The notes beneath the pieces are model-generated. The model was not told the DNA's origin. It saw only the letters and a list, made by a program, of their open reading frames with translations, and made no database searches. The position numbers and the translations under genes were made by a program. Shown here piece by piece: positions 17,243 to 27,073 of a stretch of DNA of 64,000 nt. Each line of letters begins with the position of its first letter. The first letter of the stretch is position 1. Origin of the DNA: JAGLTZ01 sp964637695 (GTDB lineage: Bacteria > Blakebacterota > Blakebacteria > Blakebacterales > Blakebacteraceae); NCBI GenBank assembly GCA_964637695.1, contig CAZWVF010000003.1, forward strand, positions 22,947 to 86,946, written 5' to 3'.

Positions 17243-18838
17243 ATGAGCTTCAAATGGACCATGAGCCGAAGAGAAGCGATGAGTCTGGTGGCACGTGCCG
17301 GAGCAGGGGCTGCAATAGCTGGAACCCTGCCCACAATATCGGGATGTGCACAGTTGGGTGGCGGCAGGCGTCCGAACATTCTGTTCATCTTCTCCGATGA
17401 TCACGCCACGCATGCGATCAGCGCCTGCGGCTCCAGGATCAATACCACTCCCAGTATCGATCGGATCGCAGAAGAGGGAGCGGTCTTCGACAACAGCTTC
17501 TGTACCAACTCGATCTGTGCCCCCAGCCGGGCGGTGATTCTGACGGGCAAGTACAGTCATCTGAATGGAAAGCTCGACAACAGAGGCACATTCGATATGT
17601 CGCAGCAGACATTCAGCAAGCTGATGCAGCAGGCCGGGTACCAGACCGCCATGATCGGGAAATGGCACCTGCGGGCCGAACCGGAGGGCTTCGATTACTG
17701 GAATGTACTCCCCGGGCAGGGTGCATACTACAATCCCGATTTCCTGACACCGGAAGGGAGAACGCGGCATACCGGCTATGTGACCGATATCATCACCGAT
17801 TTCACACTCGACTGGCTGCAGAATGGCAGGGACTCCGAAAAGCCCTTTATGGCCATGTGCCAGCACAAGGCCCCGCACAGGCAATGGATGCCCGGACCCG
17901 ACCACCTCACGATGTACGAAGGAGTCAAGATCCCGGAACCGGAGACTCTCTTCGACGACTACTCCAACAGGGCCACTCCGGCTGCAAATCAGGAGATGAC
18001 GATAGCCGGTCATTTCCGTCTCCTGCAGGATCTGAAGATCTCGGCGGCACCGGGGGAGCTTTCCGGTGATCAGAATCCATGGGGAACCCTGCTCAACAGG
18101 CTGAATGATGAGCAGAGAGAACGCTGGATAGCAGCGTATCAACCCAGGAACGAATGGTTTCATAGCGCGGGACTGGAGGGCCGGGCGCTGGTGAGCTACT
18201 ACTATCAGCGGTACATGAAGGATTACCTCCGCTGTATCGCCTCAGTGGACGATAACGTCGGCAGACTCCTCGACTATCTGGATGAGTCGGGACTGGCCGG
18301 AAATACGATGGTGATCTACTGCTCAGACCAGGGCTTCTTCCTGGGCGATCACGGCTGGTTCGACAAGCGATGGATGTACGAAGAATCCCTGCGGATGCCC
18401 TTTATCGTGCGCTGGCCGGGTCAGATCAGACCTGGCGGCAGGATCCCTCATATGATCCAGAATGTCGATTATGCACCGACATTTCTGGATGCGGCCGGGA
18501 TAGCCGTTCCGGAGGACATGCAGGGTGAGTCTCTGGTACCCCTGATGAGGGGGCGCAGGTCCATACCCTGGCGAAACAGCATCTACTATCACTATTACGA
18601 GTTCCCCGCGGTCCATATGGTGGCAAAGCATTACGGCGTACGCACGGAACGCTACAAGCTTATCTACTACTATGAAACCGATGAGTGGGAACTTTTCGAT
18701 CTTGAGGAAGACCCGCAGGAACTCAACAGCGTCTACGGCGATTCTGATCGCAGTGCCATTACAGCCGAATTGAAAGCCGAGCTGAAACGCCTCCGTCTCT
18801 ACTACAATGACACAACCGGCAGCGACTTCGATATGTAA
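17243..18838 (+). CDS. sulfatase, Tat-exported lipoprotein
   Basis: The 531-residue protein is a formylglycine-dependent type I sulfatase. The modification motif CAPSRA places the catalytic cysteine at C92, and NILFIFSDDH gives the metal-binding aspartates. The N terminus has a twin-arginine motif (SRREAM) and a lipobox-like ISGC ending at C35, so it should be Tat-exported and lipid-anchored. IGKWHL and GDHGWFDK are further family signatures. AGGGAG precedes the ATG. The substrate class (a glycan or choline sulfate) cannot be decided. Confidence 0.87.
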   Translation: MSFKWTMSRREAMSLVARAGAGAAIAGTLPTISGCAQLGGGRRPNILFIFSDDHATHAISACGSRINTTPSIDRIAEEGAVFDNSFCTNSICAPSRAVILTGKYSHLNGKLDNRGTFDMSQQTFSKLMQQAGYQTAMIGKWHLRAEPEGFDYWNVLPGQGAYYNPDFLTPEGRTRHTGYVTDIITDFTLDWLQNGRDSEKPFMAMCQHKAPHRQWMPGPDHLTMYEGVKIPEPETLFDDYSNRATPAANQEMTIAGHFRLLQDLKISAAPGELSGDQNPWGTLLNRLNDEQRERWIAAYQPRNEWFHSAGLEGRALVSYYYQRYMKDYLRCIASVDDNVGRLLDYLDESGLAGNTMVIYCSDQGFFLGDHGWFDKRWMYEESLRMPFIVRWPGQIRPGGRIPHMIQNVDYAPTFLDAAGIAVPEDMQGESLVPLMRGRRSIPWRNSIYYHYYEFPAVHMVAKHYGVRTERYKLIYYYETDEWELFDLEEDPQELNSVYGDSDRSAITAELKAELKRLRLYYNDTTGSDFDM

Positions 18839-18893
18839 GCCTGGAGACCAGCCCTCACTCGATTTCAGATGATTCTGTTGAGAGGAGCAGAGA

Positions 18894-21167
18894 TTATCTC
18901 TTCCTGTGTTTCCTCTTCCCAGGGTGATATGAATAGAGAAGCTGCTCTTCTATCTCCGCTTCTGTAAATGCCACCCTTTTCATCTGGTTGCTGGCGAACA
19001 TCGCTGCCTGGTCGCTGTGGTGCGGTGAATCCTCCCGTGTCGTCTGACCGTATGCCAGGATCGAATAAGCCCGGGGAATTTTGCCGAATTCCACCGCCAG
19101 CACCCACCCGTCACCGCTGTTTGCTGCCAGCTTGCCATCTGTATCTCTGCGGAAACTGAGGACCCTGAAGCATCCCATATTGCCGGGACCACCTCCGACA
19201 GGTACGTCCACATCACCAATCCTGACTCTGTGCACATCACCCCACGAAACATCCCAGGCGCCCCAGCGCTCTTTCGTTTCTTCTACAGCCTCCATGAAGG
19301 CCCCGACTGCCAGGTCGGTTCTGGCCAGCCCTGCAGGAGTGTTGATCGGATCTTCGGGGTCCCACATCTGAACAAAGATATCCGCATCGGATAACGTTCG
19401 TGCGTCAGGTCCTTCTCTGCTCCGCTTCTCCTCCAGGATCAACCTCGTGAGCCTGCTGTACCACCTCTCGAAGAGCACACTGCCCCTGCTTTCTGCAGAA
19501 ACGGTATTGTCCCAGTCGGCTACCAGCTCGATGGCACCGCTGATCTCCGGGTCGGGATCCGATTGCCGTACCATCCGCACAAGATCATCCTTGAGGCGGT
19601 CGGCCATGAGCATCCGCATGCTGTGCTTCAACTCGATCACGTCTTCCAGGCTCAGACGCTTCTCGGGATGGATCAACTGCAGGCTGTGCTGGCTCCTCAG
19701 TCTCAACACGGGTTCCCGAATGCTCGGGGGATAGGAATTGGCATCGAGGATCTGGTTCAGGTTGGTATAGAAAGGAGGGTCGTTGCTGTTCTGCAGGTAG
19801 CCTCCGGCCGGATTCAGCAATTGGGGCAGATCTTCGTATGGGAGGAGCGAAGTCCAGATATCTGATGATCTGCTCGCCGGAACCGCCTCCTCCTCCTTCG
19901 CATCATGAGGCAGAACGGGCAGTTTCGCATTCCAGACATAGTAGATATTTCCTTCTCTGTCGGCATAGGTGTAGTTGGAGGATGAGATGGCTCTCATCTT
20001 CATTGCGTCCTGCCATTGATCAAGATCGGTTGCACGCATCATCCTCAGGAACTGCTCACCCCTGCGATACTCACCATCGTTTGCCGACCGCATGACATAG
20101 ATTTTCGAACCGGTCCGGTAGATCACCGGGCCGATCGTGGTGTTCCACGACTCCCTGGTCTCGCTCTCCCCGATACCATCCCCCGACAGGTATTCAACCG
20201 TGATCTCCTCCCGTCTCAGTTGTATCGAACTTCCGTCGAACAGGTAGTTGTCGGGATTTTCAGGATCGAGATCGAGTTCGTAGATTTCATCCAGATCGGG
20301 GTAGTTGTTCGTTGTGGACCACCCGAGGTATTCATTGAATCCGCCGATAATGGAGAAGAATCCGCCGATCCGGATGTCTCCGTAGAAGTTAAGGATACCG
20401 GGTACGGTCAGGTGGATCTCGTAGTAGCCCGAAGTCCATGAAAGGTGTGGATTTCGTAAAAGAATTGCGCTGCCTGAAGTGGTTCTGGATGGCGCCAGTG
20501 CCCAGGCATTGGAACCGTCGCTGCTGCTTGCTGGATAAGTCATGGGCCCGCTGTCGATACTATTCTCTGTGATTGCATCTGAACCGTCACTTCCGGCATC
20601 CAGGGTCTGAATGAAGCGGCGGGCAAGGCTCATGTTCGGCCCCCCGACCGTCAGGGCGGCTACATCGTGACCATTGAAATCGGGTTCCGGCCAGTCGGGG
20701 AATTCTTTTCTGTTTATTACCATATAATAGTTCACACCGGCCGCAAATCCTTCGAGGATGTCCCTGACATCCTGGCTGAGAAGATGGTACGTTTCGACCG
20801 CCCTCATGTATGCCGGCTTGCGCCTGAAGTCCTGCTCCAGATTGTTGCGGTCAGCGAACATTCTGGCGGTTTCACCGCGTGCGCCGGCCAGACCTGAAGC
20901 TACCCGCACTCCATAATCTTCGAGCTGGCACCAGGCTGTTCCGAATGCAAGTGCACGCAGATTCTCTCCCTTTACGTGCGGTACTCCGTAGTGCGTCCGT
21001 CTTATCTCCACCTGTGCCGCAAGCTCCATGTACTCAGGTTGTACTTCCCATCTTTTCTGATATCCGAACAGGGAACAGCCTGACAGAAGAGAAGTGACTA
21101 ACAGTAAAAACAGAAGAATACGGTGAAAGTTTCCGAGCCGATGCCCGACAGCGGTGAGATGATTCAT
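18894..21167 (-). CDS. penicillin-acylase-family Ntn hydrolase, lipoprotein
   Basis: The 757-residue protein is a self-processing N-terminal-nucleophile amidase of the penicillin G acylase / acyl-homoserine-lactone acylase family. The alpha part (VEIRRTHYGVPHVKGE, GTAWCQLEDYG) leads to the cleavage site before S219 in DGSNAWALAP, which becomes the catalytic serine. NSNDPPF and HHSDQAAMF are later family motifs. A lipobox (LLSGC, C31) marks it as an envelope lipoprotein. Amide substrates of the family range from beta-lactams to quorum signals; none can be assigned here. Confidence 0.85.
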   Translation of the reverse strand: MNHLTAVGHRLGNFHRILLFLLLVTSLLSGCSLFGYQKRWEVQPEYMELAAQVEIRRTHYGVPHVKGENLRALAFGTAWCQLEDYGVRVASGLAGARGETARMFADRNNLEQDFRRKPAYMRAVETYHLLSQDVRDILEGFAAGVNYYMVINRKEFPDWPEPDFNGHDVAALTVGGPNMSLARRFIQTLDAGSDGSDAITENSIDSGPMTYPASSSDGSNAWALAPSRTTSGSAILLRNPHLSWTSGYYEIHLTVPGILNFYGDIRIGGFFSIIGGFNEYLGWSTTNNYPDLDEIYELDLDPENPDNYLFDGSSIQLRREEITVEYLSGDGIGESETRESWNTTIGPVIYRTGSKIYVMRSANDGEYRRGEQFLRMMRATDLDQWQDAMKMRAISSSNYTYADREGNIYYVWNAKLPVLPHDAKEEEAVPASRSSDIWTSLLPYEDLPQLLNPAGGYLQNSNDPPFYTNLNQILDANSYPPSIREPVLRLRSQHSLQLIHPEKRLSLEDVIELKHSMRMLMADRLKDDLVRMVRQSDPDPEISGAIELVADWDNTVSAESRGSVLFERWYSRLTRLILEEKRSREGPDARTLSDADIFVQMWDPEDPINTPAGLARTDLAVGAFMEAVEETKERWGAWDVSWGDVHRVRIGDVDVPVGGGPGNMGCFRVLSFRRDTDGKLAANSGDGWVLAVEFGKIPRAYSILAYGQTTREDSPHHSDQAAMFASNQMKRVAFTEAEIEEQLLYSYHPGKRKHRKR

Positions 21168-21268
21168 GGAGAAAGAAGCCTTTCACAGCGGGTGGGTAAC
21201 CTGCTTCAATACCATTTGTAATCTATTTGATGCGTAATTGCCAGCAGGAGGGTTGCGACACCGCCGCT

Positions 21269-23551
21269 CTATTGATTGTCCAGGACTTCTCTAACCTTCT
21301 GCCCCAGTTGTCTGGATGTAAAAGGTTTGGGAAGGAAGTTCCCTTTTTCAGAAATACCGTTTATCTGTTTTATAATATCTCCGGTGTATCCGCTCATGTA
21401 TAGAACAGGTGTTTCCGGCATGGCCTCGTTGATTTGATTGGCGAGTTCTTTCCCGTTCATGCCGGGCATTACTACGTCTGTCAAAACAAGGTCAATTCCA
21501 CTTTTACCAGACTCAACGAACTTGAGTGCTTCCTCCGGGTGACTGAAGCTCTCGACTGAATAACCAAGACCTGTCAGCACATCAACTGCCAGCTGGAGAA
21601 CATCTTTTTCATCTTCGATCAGGAGTATCCTTTCATGACCTGAAGGTACGGCGTTACTTTTGACATCACCGACGGAAGGTTCAACATCTCCAGATGCCAC
21701 AGGCAGATAGACTTTGAAAGTAGTACCCAATCCCTCTTCGCTATAAACATGGATCGAACCATTATGCTGGTTGACGATCCCATACACAGTTGCCAGACCC
21801 AGGCCGGTTCCCTCTGATTTTGTCGTAAAGAAGGGTTCGAAGATCTTCGCCTTTGTCTCGGCATCCATACCACACCCGGTATCCGAAACGCTGAGCATTA
21901 CATATGAACCCTCTTCAAGATCAGGCCGTAAATGCGTGTAATCACTTTCGAGAAGTACCTGATCCATTGAGATTGCCAGAACACCGCCGTTTGGCATGGC
22001 ATCCCTTGCGTTCACAACCAGGTTCATCAAAACCTGTTCTATCTGTCCGGGATCCGCGATTACAGGTCCGATATTCTCCTCGAGCTTGAGAGAGAACTCA
22101 ATGTCCTCTCCAATCACCCTGCAAAGCATTTTTTCGATCTGGGACAGTATTTCATTCAGATTCACCAGTTGCCGCTCGGTGATCTCCTTTCTGCTGAAAG
22201 CGAGCAACTGACGAGTCAGAGTGGCTGCACTCGAGGAGGCTCTTGCGACTGTCTCCAGCTTCTCTCTCACAGGGTGATCATCCTCGATGGTCATAAGAGT
22301 CAGATCGAGGTTTCCCTTGATCACCGTCAGCAGATTATTGAAATCGTGTGCCACACCCCCAGCCAATCTGCCAATCGCCTCCATTTTCTGGGATTGGCGA
22401 AACTGCTCTTCCATGATTATCTGGTCGGTGATGTCGTGCACTGTTCCCACAGACCGGATTGTCCTGCCCGATGCATCCCTGATTTCCTCACTCATCTCAC
22501 GGACGTATCGCACTTCGCCATCCGGCCTTACGATCCGGTGCACAACATCATACGGAGTGTTGTTTTCAACAGAGTCGGTATATGCCTTATCAACAAATTC
22601 CCTGTCATCAGGATGGATGGTATCCAGGAAAGCCTCGTAGGTAGCCCCGAATTCCTGAGGCTGCAGGCCAAATATCCTGTAGATTTCATCGGACCATGTA
22701 AGGACGTTTCTTTCCAGGTTCAGCTCCCAGCTTCCCAGATGGGTTAAGCGCTGTGCTTCAGCAAGACTTCTCTGGCTGAGGCTCAGTTCAACCTCGGTTT
22801 CCTTTCTTTCACGGATTCGACGGACCAGACGGGTCGTTGCACAGGTCAATCCAATAAGGCCAAGTGCCCAGAACAGCAGATGACCTATCCAGAAAGATTG
22901 AATATTCCGGCCTGCTATGGTACGGTACGGCGCCATCGGCACTGAGACGCTTATACCGCCTCTGGCATCGCCGATTGCATAGCCCTGTTGAGCATGGCAC
23001 TTCAGGCAGCTCTCTTCAACGATCATGACATTCATGAATCGAAGGTATTCTTCACCGTTGAGTGAATTGATTTCACTGAATTCGGTTTCGCCTCCTTCAA
23101 ACAGATTAAGTGCCCGGCGCTCCCACGGATCGGGATCGTTACCGGGACGAATTGGATTGAGACTGGTAATGTGACCCTTTATACCATATTGCCCTTCACT
23201 CAGTTCATGGACCTGCCGCGTCATATAGGCTGGATTGAGAAGTGTCAGCTTTTTCCCCGAAGGAGATGTAATGTCACGCTCCTCGATGTCTGCAAGGAAA
23301 GGATTCGGAGGGTATAGATCAGAAACCGGCACGTACACTCCGCCATAGCTGGAAGCCCACGTCCGATAGGCGAGATCTTTGTTGTATGCACCCCTGGCTT
23401 CAGAAAGTGCCAGGTCATGGATGCTCTTATTTACCTGCCTGATATTCCACGCAAGAGAAATGCTGATCAGAATAGTCCAGAAGACAGCAACAGCTGCAAA
23501 AATTGCCTTGAGATGGGAGTATCGGGTACCGTCTGTAGACATAGCCAACAT
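21269..23551 (-). CDS. hybrid sensor histidine kinase with periplasmic heme-type (DUF3365/Tll0287-like) domain
   Basis: Domains in order over 760 residues: a transmembrane helix (about 13-35), a periplasmic sensor with a c-type heme motif CLKCH (182-186), a second membrane helix (about 220-240), a PAS/PAC domain, HisKA with the phospho-histidine in GGVAHDFNNLL, HATPase (NLVVNARDAM, DTGCGMD, GTGLGLATVYG) and a C-terminal receiver (LVLTDVVMPG). The heme domain suggests a redox or gas signal. GGGAG lies 7 nt before the ATG. No separate response regulator is adjacent. Confidence 0.87.
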   Translation of the reverse strand: MLAMSTDGTRYSHLKAIFAAVAVFWTILISISLAWNIRQVNKSIHDLALSEARGAYNKDLAYRTWASSYGGVYVPVSDLYPPNPFLADIEERDITSPSGKKLTLLNPAYMTRQVHELSEGQYGIKGHITSLNPIRPGNDPDPWERRALNLFEGGETEFSEINSLNGEEYLRFMNVMIVEESCLKCHAQQGYAIGDARGGISVSVPMAPYRTIAGRNIQSFWIGHLLFWALGLIGLTCATTRLVRRIRERKETEVELSLSQRSLAEAQRLTHLGSWELNLERNVLTWSDEIYRIFGLQPQEFGATYEAFLDTIHPDDREFVDKAYTDSVENNTPYDVVHRIVRPDGEVRYVREMSEEIRDASGRTIRSVGTVHDITDQIIMEEQFRQSQKMEAIGRLAGGVAHDFNNLLTVIKGNLDLTLMTIEDDHPVREKLETVARASSSAATLTRQLLAFSRKEITERQLVNLNEILSQIEKMLCRVIGEDIEFSLKLEENIGPVIADPGQIEQVLMNLVVNARDAMPNGGVLAISMDQVLLESDYTHLRPDLEEGSYVMLSVSDTGCGMDAETKAKIFEPFFTTKSEGTGLGLATVYGIVNQHNGSIHVYSEEGLGTTFKVYLPVASGDVEPSVGDVKSNAVPSGHERILLIEDEKDVLQLAVDVLTGLGYSVESFSHPEEALKFVESGKSGIDLVLTDVVMPGMNGKELANQINEAMPETPVLYMSGYTGDIIKQINGISEKGNFLPKPFTSRQLGQKVREVLDNQ

Positions 23552-23657
23552 TTTCTGCTCCCGGATATATAATTCCAGGGAAATATTTGAGGTCGTCGCT
23601 CAGAAGCCCAATTCCTAGATCGTAGAGGCCATTATAGCCGAGGAGTGCAGTTGGAAT

Positions 23658-23701
23658 ATGTAGGACATTTTCTGAAACTTATGTAAGTATTTGTCCTACA
23701 T
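23658..23701. repeat. 10-bp perfect inverted repeat
   Basis: ATGTAGGACA (23658-23667) and TGTCCTACAT (23692-23701) are perfect inverted copies 24 bp apart. They lie just past the nhaC stop and about 100 nt ahead of the histidine-kinase start. There is no T-tract, so this could be an operator of the kinase gene as well as a 3'-end structure. Confidence 0.45.
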
Positions 23702-23706
23702 GGAAT

Positions 23707-25107
23707 TCAGCTGCCGGGGATTGTTTCATCTTCACGTATTTTCGGAGCGATCCCGATACCTGTGGCTGCGCAGATCAGTGCGAATAGAAAGCCGGTGTAA
23801 TTCATGACCGCCCATGGAAGGTACTGGATGGTTGGTACACCAAGAGTGGCTGCCATGAACACACCGGCGGCGCTCCACGGGATCAGTGGAACCACCACAG
23901 TTCCCGAATCCTCCGTTGTTCTGGACAGGTTCTTGGCGGCCAGATTCCGGCTCCTGAAGGCTGAGGAGAAGAGCTCCCCCGGAACAATAATTGACAGGTA
24001 GCTCGAGCCGGTAACCAGGGCAGTGGTGATGCCGGTTGCCACTGTCGAAGCCACCAGGCCGAAGGTGGTTTTTATTCTGGTCATCAGAGCTTCCAGAATG
24101 CGGTCGAGCAGGCCGCAGTGGCTCATGATTCCCGCGAATCCAAATGCGCAGAACACGATCAGGGTAACATCCATCATCGCCATCATTCCGCCCCGGGCCA
24201 GAAGGCTGTCCAGCTCGGCAACGCCGGTGGAGGGCTGATAGCCCAGAACGGTCGATTCGAGTACAACCCTGAATGAAGCTCCCTGAAAGAGTACGGCGAT
24301 GATCGCGGCAACGAGGCTGGCCAGGAGGATCCCGGGCAGGGTGGGGCGTTTCCTGATGGCGAACCAGAGGATGATCGCCAGTGGTGTCAGCAGAACCAGG
24401 TTGAACCTGAAAGAGCTGCGGAGACCTTCCTGGAGGGTTCCTACGTCCACAACAGCATCCGCCGAAATACCGAGACCTGCGATCAGATAGACGATCAGGC
24501 CGAGCGTCCAGGCAGGTGCCGTGGTCCAGAGCATCCATCTGATATGGTCGAAGAGGTTCGCCCTGGCTATAATCGGAGCCAGGTTGGTTGTGTCGCTGAA
24601 GGGGCTCAGTTTGTCTCCGAAGTAGGCACCGGAGACCACCGCGCCGGCCGCAGCTCCCATGGGAACTCCCAGGCCCTGGGCTACTCCGATCAGGGCGACA
24701 CCCACCGTTCCCACTGTTCCCCAGCTCGTACCTGTCGAAATGGAGATAATGGAACAGAGTATGCATGCTGTCACCAGGTAGAGACGGGGAGAGATCAGCT
24801 TGAGGCCGTATGAGACCAGCATTGGGATAGTACCGGCTGCAATCCAGGTGGATATGAGTGCGCCAACGGTGATCAGGATCATCACGGCGGGCATGGCCTT
24901 GCTGAGGGATGAGACGATCCCCTCTTCCATGTCGCGCCAGGTATATCCCAGGCGCAGAGATACGAATCCGGCTGCAGCCGCTGCTCCCAGCAGAACTACC
25001 TCTATGCGGTATCCAAGCCAGGCGTAACCGACACTCAGCAGGATCGCCATGATAACCAGAGGTGTCAGCGCCTCCACCAGTGTCGGTTTGCGAGTTTCAC
25101 TCTTCAT
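23707..25107 (-). CDS. nhaC: NhaC-family Na+/H+ antiporter
   Basis: A 466-residue membrane protein with about 11-12 hydrophobic segments. It carries the family signatures STGTSWGTVGTVG and SGAYFGDKLSPFSDTTN, which contain the polar residues of the ion path, and a C-terminal VVPLIPWSAAGVF. It should exchange sodium for protons across the inner membrane. A paralogue is at 49437-50840. It stands alone, divergent from the next gene. Confidence 0.85.
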   Translation of the reverse strand: MKSETRKPTLVEALTPLVIMAILLSVGYAWLGYRIEVVLLGAAAAAGFVSLRLGYTWRDMEEGIVSSLSKAMPAVMILITVGALISTWIAAGTIPMLVSYGLKLISPRLYLVTACILCSIISISTGTSWGTVGTVGVALIGVAQGLGVPMGAAAGAVVSGAYFGDKLSPFSDTTNLAPIIARANLFDHIRWMLWTTAPAWTLGLIVYLIAGLGISADAVVDVGTLQEGLRSSFRFNLVLLTPLAIILWFAIRKRPTLPGILLASLVAAIIAVLFQGASFRVVLESTVLGYQPSTGVAELDSLLARGGMMAMMDVTLIVFCAFGFAGIMSHCGLLDRILEALMTRIKTTFGLVASTVATGITTALVTGSSYLSIIVPGELFSSAFRSRNLAAKNLSRTTEDSGTVVVPLIPWSAAGVFMAATLGVPTIQYLPWAVMNYTGFLFALICAATGIGIAPKIREDETIPGS

Positions 25108-25265
25108 GGCCGGCCATGATATTTTATTCCGGACTTGTGCTCAAGCTCTCTTCTCGGTCTTGCTGGCTATCTTCCGGATGATTTTGTTAATTTTATTGTT
25201 CCTTATTTCTGGATGTCAGTCAGCTGAATCTGCTTTCGGTTCTCAAGAAATGAAAGGGGCAGTAC

Positions 25266-25805
25266 ATGCCTTTCGACCGGCGTGATACGAAAAGACGTGA
25301 CAGGGAACGGCGCCTCGCGGATCGAAGGGCCCTCGATAGACGACAGGGGCCCGAAATCGCCGCCGCGGGTGAACCGAAAACCGTGGAAGACATAAACCAG
25401 CTACGCAGCCATATAGAGTATGAGATGTGGATGATCAAGGAGACAGCCGACTATCTGATCGAGCATGGCCAGCGGGTTGGTGAATCGGATATGAATGCTT
25501 ACCTGGAGTCGTTCCTCCTGCATACGGTTACCATGGTCAATTTCTATTTCCCTCCCGGCAGAGACCGGATACACGATTTCGTGGCACACGATTTTATACC
25601 AAACTGGTCCGATCACGTGGATTTCTCAGATCAACTCAGAAGGATCAGAGAGAGTGCCGACCGCGGTCTGGGACGTCTCTCCTACAGATCTCTGGAACTG
25701 CCCACAAAGAAACAGATAGCTGCCATTAATGCCGAACTCGATTCACTCCGCTCCAGGTTCGAGCTGCTTCTGAAGACCCAGGAAGAACCTTCAGAGGAAA
25801 AGTAA
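25266..25805 (+). CDS. conserved hypothetical protein with Arg-rich N terminus (HEPN-like body?)
   Basis: I do not recognise a named family. The first 27 residues are almost all charged, with repeated RRD/RR patterns (RRDTKRRDRERRLADRR). The rest is alpha-helical, with NAYLESFLLHTVTMVNFYF and FVAHDFIPNW, which resembles small helical proteins sometimes placed near the HEPN fold. No RxxxxH nuclease motif is seen. AAGGGG precedes the ATG. It is divergent from nhaC and convergent with the outer-membrane protein gene. Confidence 0.6.
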   Translation: MPFDRRDTKRRDRERRLADRRALDRRQGPEIAAAGEPKTVEDINQLRSHIEYEMWMIKETADYLIEHGQRVGESDMNAYLESFLLHTVTMVNFYFPPGRDRIHDFVAHDFIPNWSDHVDFSDQLRRIRESADRGLGRLSYRSLELPTKKQIAAINAELDSLRSRFELLLKTQEEPSEEK

Positions 25806-25820
25806 GCTGGTCGGAAGCTC

Positions 25821-27059
25821 TTAAAACCAGACCGTAATACGCGTAACCAGTGACGCCAGACCGGGCGGGAATGCACCCTCCTCATCGCCAAATGTAAACC
25901 CGCCGTAAACAACCATGTCCGCGTTCTGAGCGATCGAGATGTCGAGTCGTGGATTCAGCACCAGCGAACCATCCGGTGTACCGAAGAAATAGAAACTTCC
26001 CGTTGACAGGTCGGTCAATGAGTTTCTCACCCCCACCAGGTACCACCACGGCCCGACCGGTTCGCCATACATGATGTACGCCAGCCAGTCGTGAACGGGG
26101 TAGGGGGTATTACTTTCGGCTCGGCCGTTGTACAGAGCTTCGGCAATCAGGTATATGCCGCTGTTCAGCGTGTAGTCGGTGCCGAATGCCATCCTGCTGA
26201 AATTGTCCTCCACTTCCATCCAGTTGTAGTTGCCTTCGAACCAGAGCCCCAGACCCAGAAACTCACCGGAGAATTCCAGTCCGGCTGCCCGGCGTCGCTG
26301 CGTATATGGAAACCAGAAATCGGGATTGAGAGCCGTGGAGTCGGTCACTGAATGAGCTGTCAACGCCACGTCGTATCCAATTGCCTTCAGGTGTGTTCCC
26401 AATCGCAGGGCGTATCCGGTGTCGGCGAAGTTATCGCCCGGGGCGGCGATCAGGGCGAGCTGTCCTCCGAAACCCCACCTGTAATCCAGCCGGAGTGCCG
26501 TCACTCCCTCCTTTTCATAGGTCGGATCGAACTGGTTCTTCCTGTGGAAGAGATCGGTGGGATTGAAACTGTAGGCCGGTCCCCACGACAGCTGCTGCTT
26601 TCCGGCCCGCAGGCGGATGCTGCCCAGCTGCCAGCTCAGATAGGCGTTGTCGAGATAGAAGCGTTCACCGGGCAGATAGAAAACAGCGGGCACGCCTGCC
26701 TGATCCAGTGCTTCCGAGACCGAGGGAGGCAGGTACGGGCTGATATCTCTTCGGACAGCAGAGTGGTACACGATGAAGTTCAGATTCCCATTGAAACTGA
26801 GCCCCTCTCCATTACCACTGCTGAAATCGAGTCTCAGCTTGGAGGCGTCCATAAGGAGTTCTTTCATCTCCTTCTGGTAGTCCACCTGGAGAGTGTGTTC
26901 ATAATAACCTGCGATGCCCAGTTCCTGGCCGTAAGCTGGTCTAAATGATGTCAGCAGGCCTGCCGGGAGGAAGAACACGTATGTCATGACCACAGCCATT
27001 ACCGCCCGGGTACTGCAGGAGTTCTGAAGTCTGTCCCGGAGGTTGCCAGAGAGTCTCAT
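25821..27059 (-). CDS. outer-membrane beta-barrel protein (DUF1302/porin-like)
   Basis: The 412-residue protein has a signal peptide ending in PAYGQ, then alternating amphipathic strands throughout and the terminal aromatic residue (TRITVWF) recognised by the Bam machinery. Stretches such as RLRAGKQQLSWGPAYSFNPTDLF are typical of outer-membrane proteins found with RND/MMPL lipid exporters. AAAGGAG precedes the ATG. It is the last gene of the tetR - RND/LolA - barrel operon, and is probably the outer-membrane part of that export route. Confidence 0.78.
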   Translation of the reverse strand: MRLSGNLRDRLQNSCSTRAVMAVVMTYVFFLPAGLLTSFRPAYGQELGIAGYYEHTLQVDYQKEMKELLMDASKLRLDFSSGNGEGLSFNGNLNFIVYHSAVRRDISPYLPPSVSEALDQAGVPAVFYLPGERFYLDNAYLSWQLGSIRLRAGKQQLSWGPAYSFNPTDLFHRKNQFDPTYEKEGVTALRLDYRWGFGGQLALIAAPGDNFADTGYALRLGTHLKAIGYDVALTAHSVTDSTALNPDFWFPYTQRRRAAGLEFSGEFLGLGLWFEGNYNWMEVEDNFSRMAFGTDYTLNSGIYLIAEALYNGRAESNTPYPVHDWLAYIMYGEPVGPWWYLVGVRNSLTDLSTGSFYFFGTPDGSLVLNPRLDISIAQNADMVVYGGFTFGDEEGAFPPGLASLVTRITVWF

Positions 27060-27073
27060 CGTGCCGCTCCTTT

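Noticed and set aside
17150..18163. 337-codon minus-strand frame over the sulfatase
   Set aside because: Antisense to a gene with intact sulfatase motifs.
23732..24766. 344-codon minus-strand frame in another phase of nhaC
   Set aside because: Composition (Arg, Gly, His, Pro rich) is that of a frame-shifted membrane protein gene.
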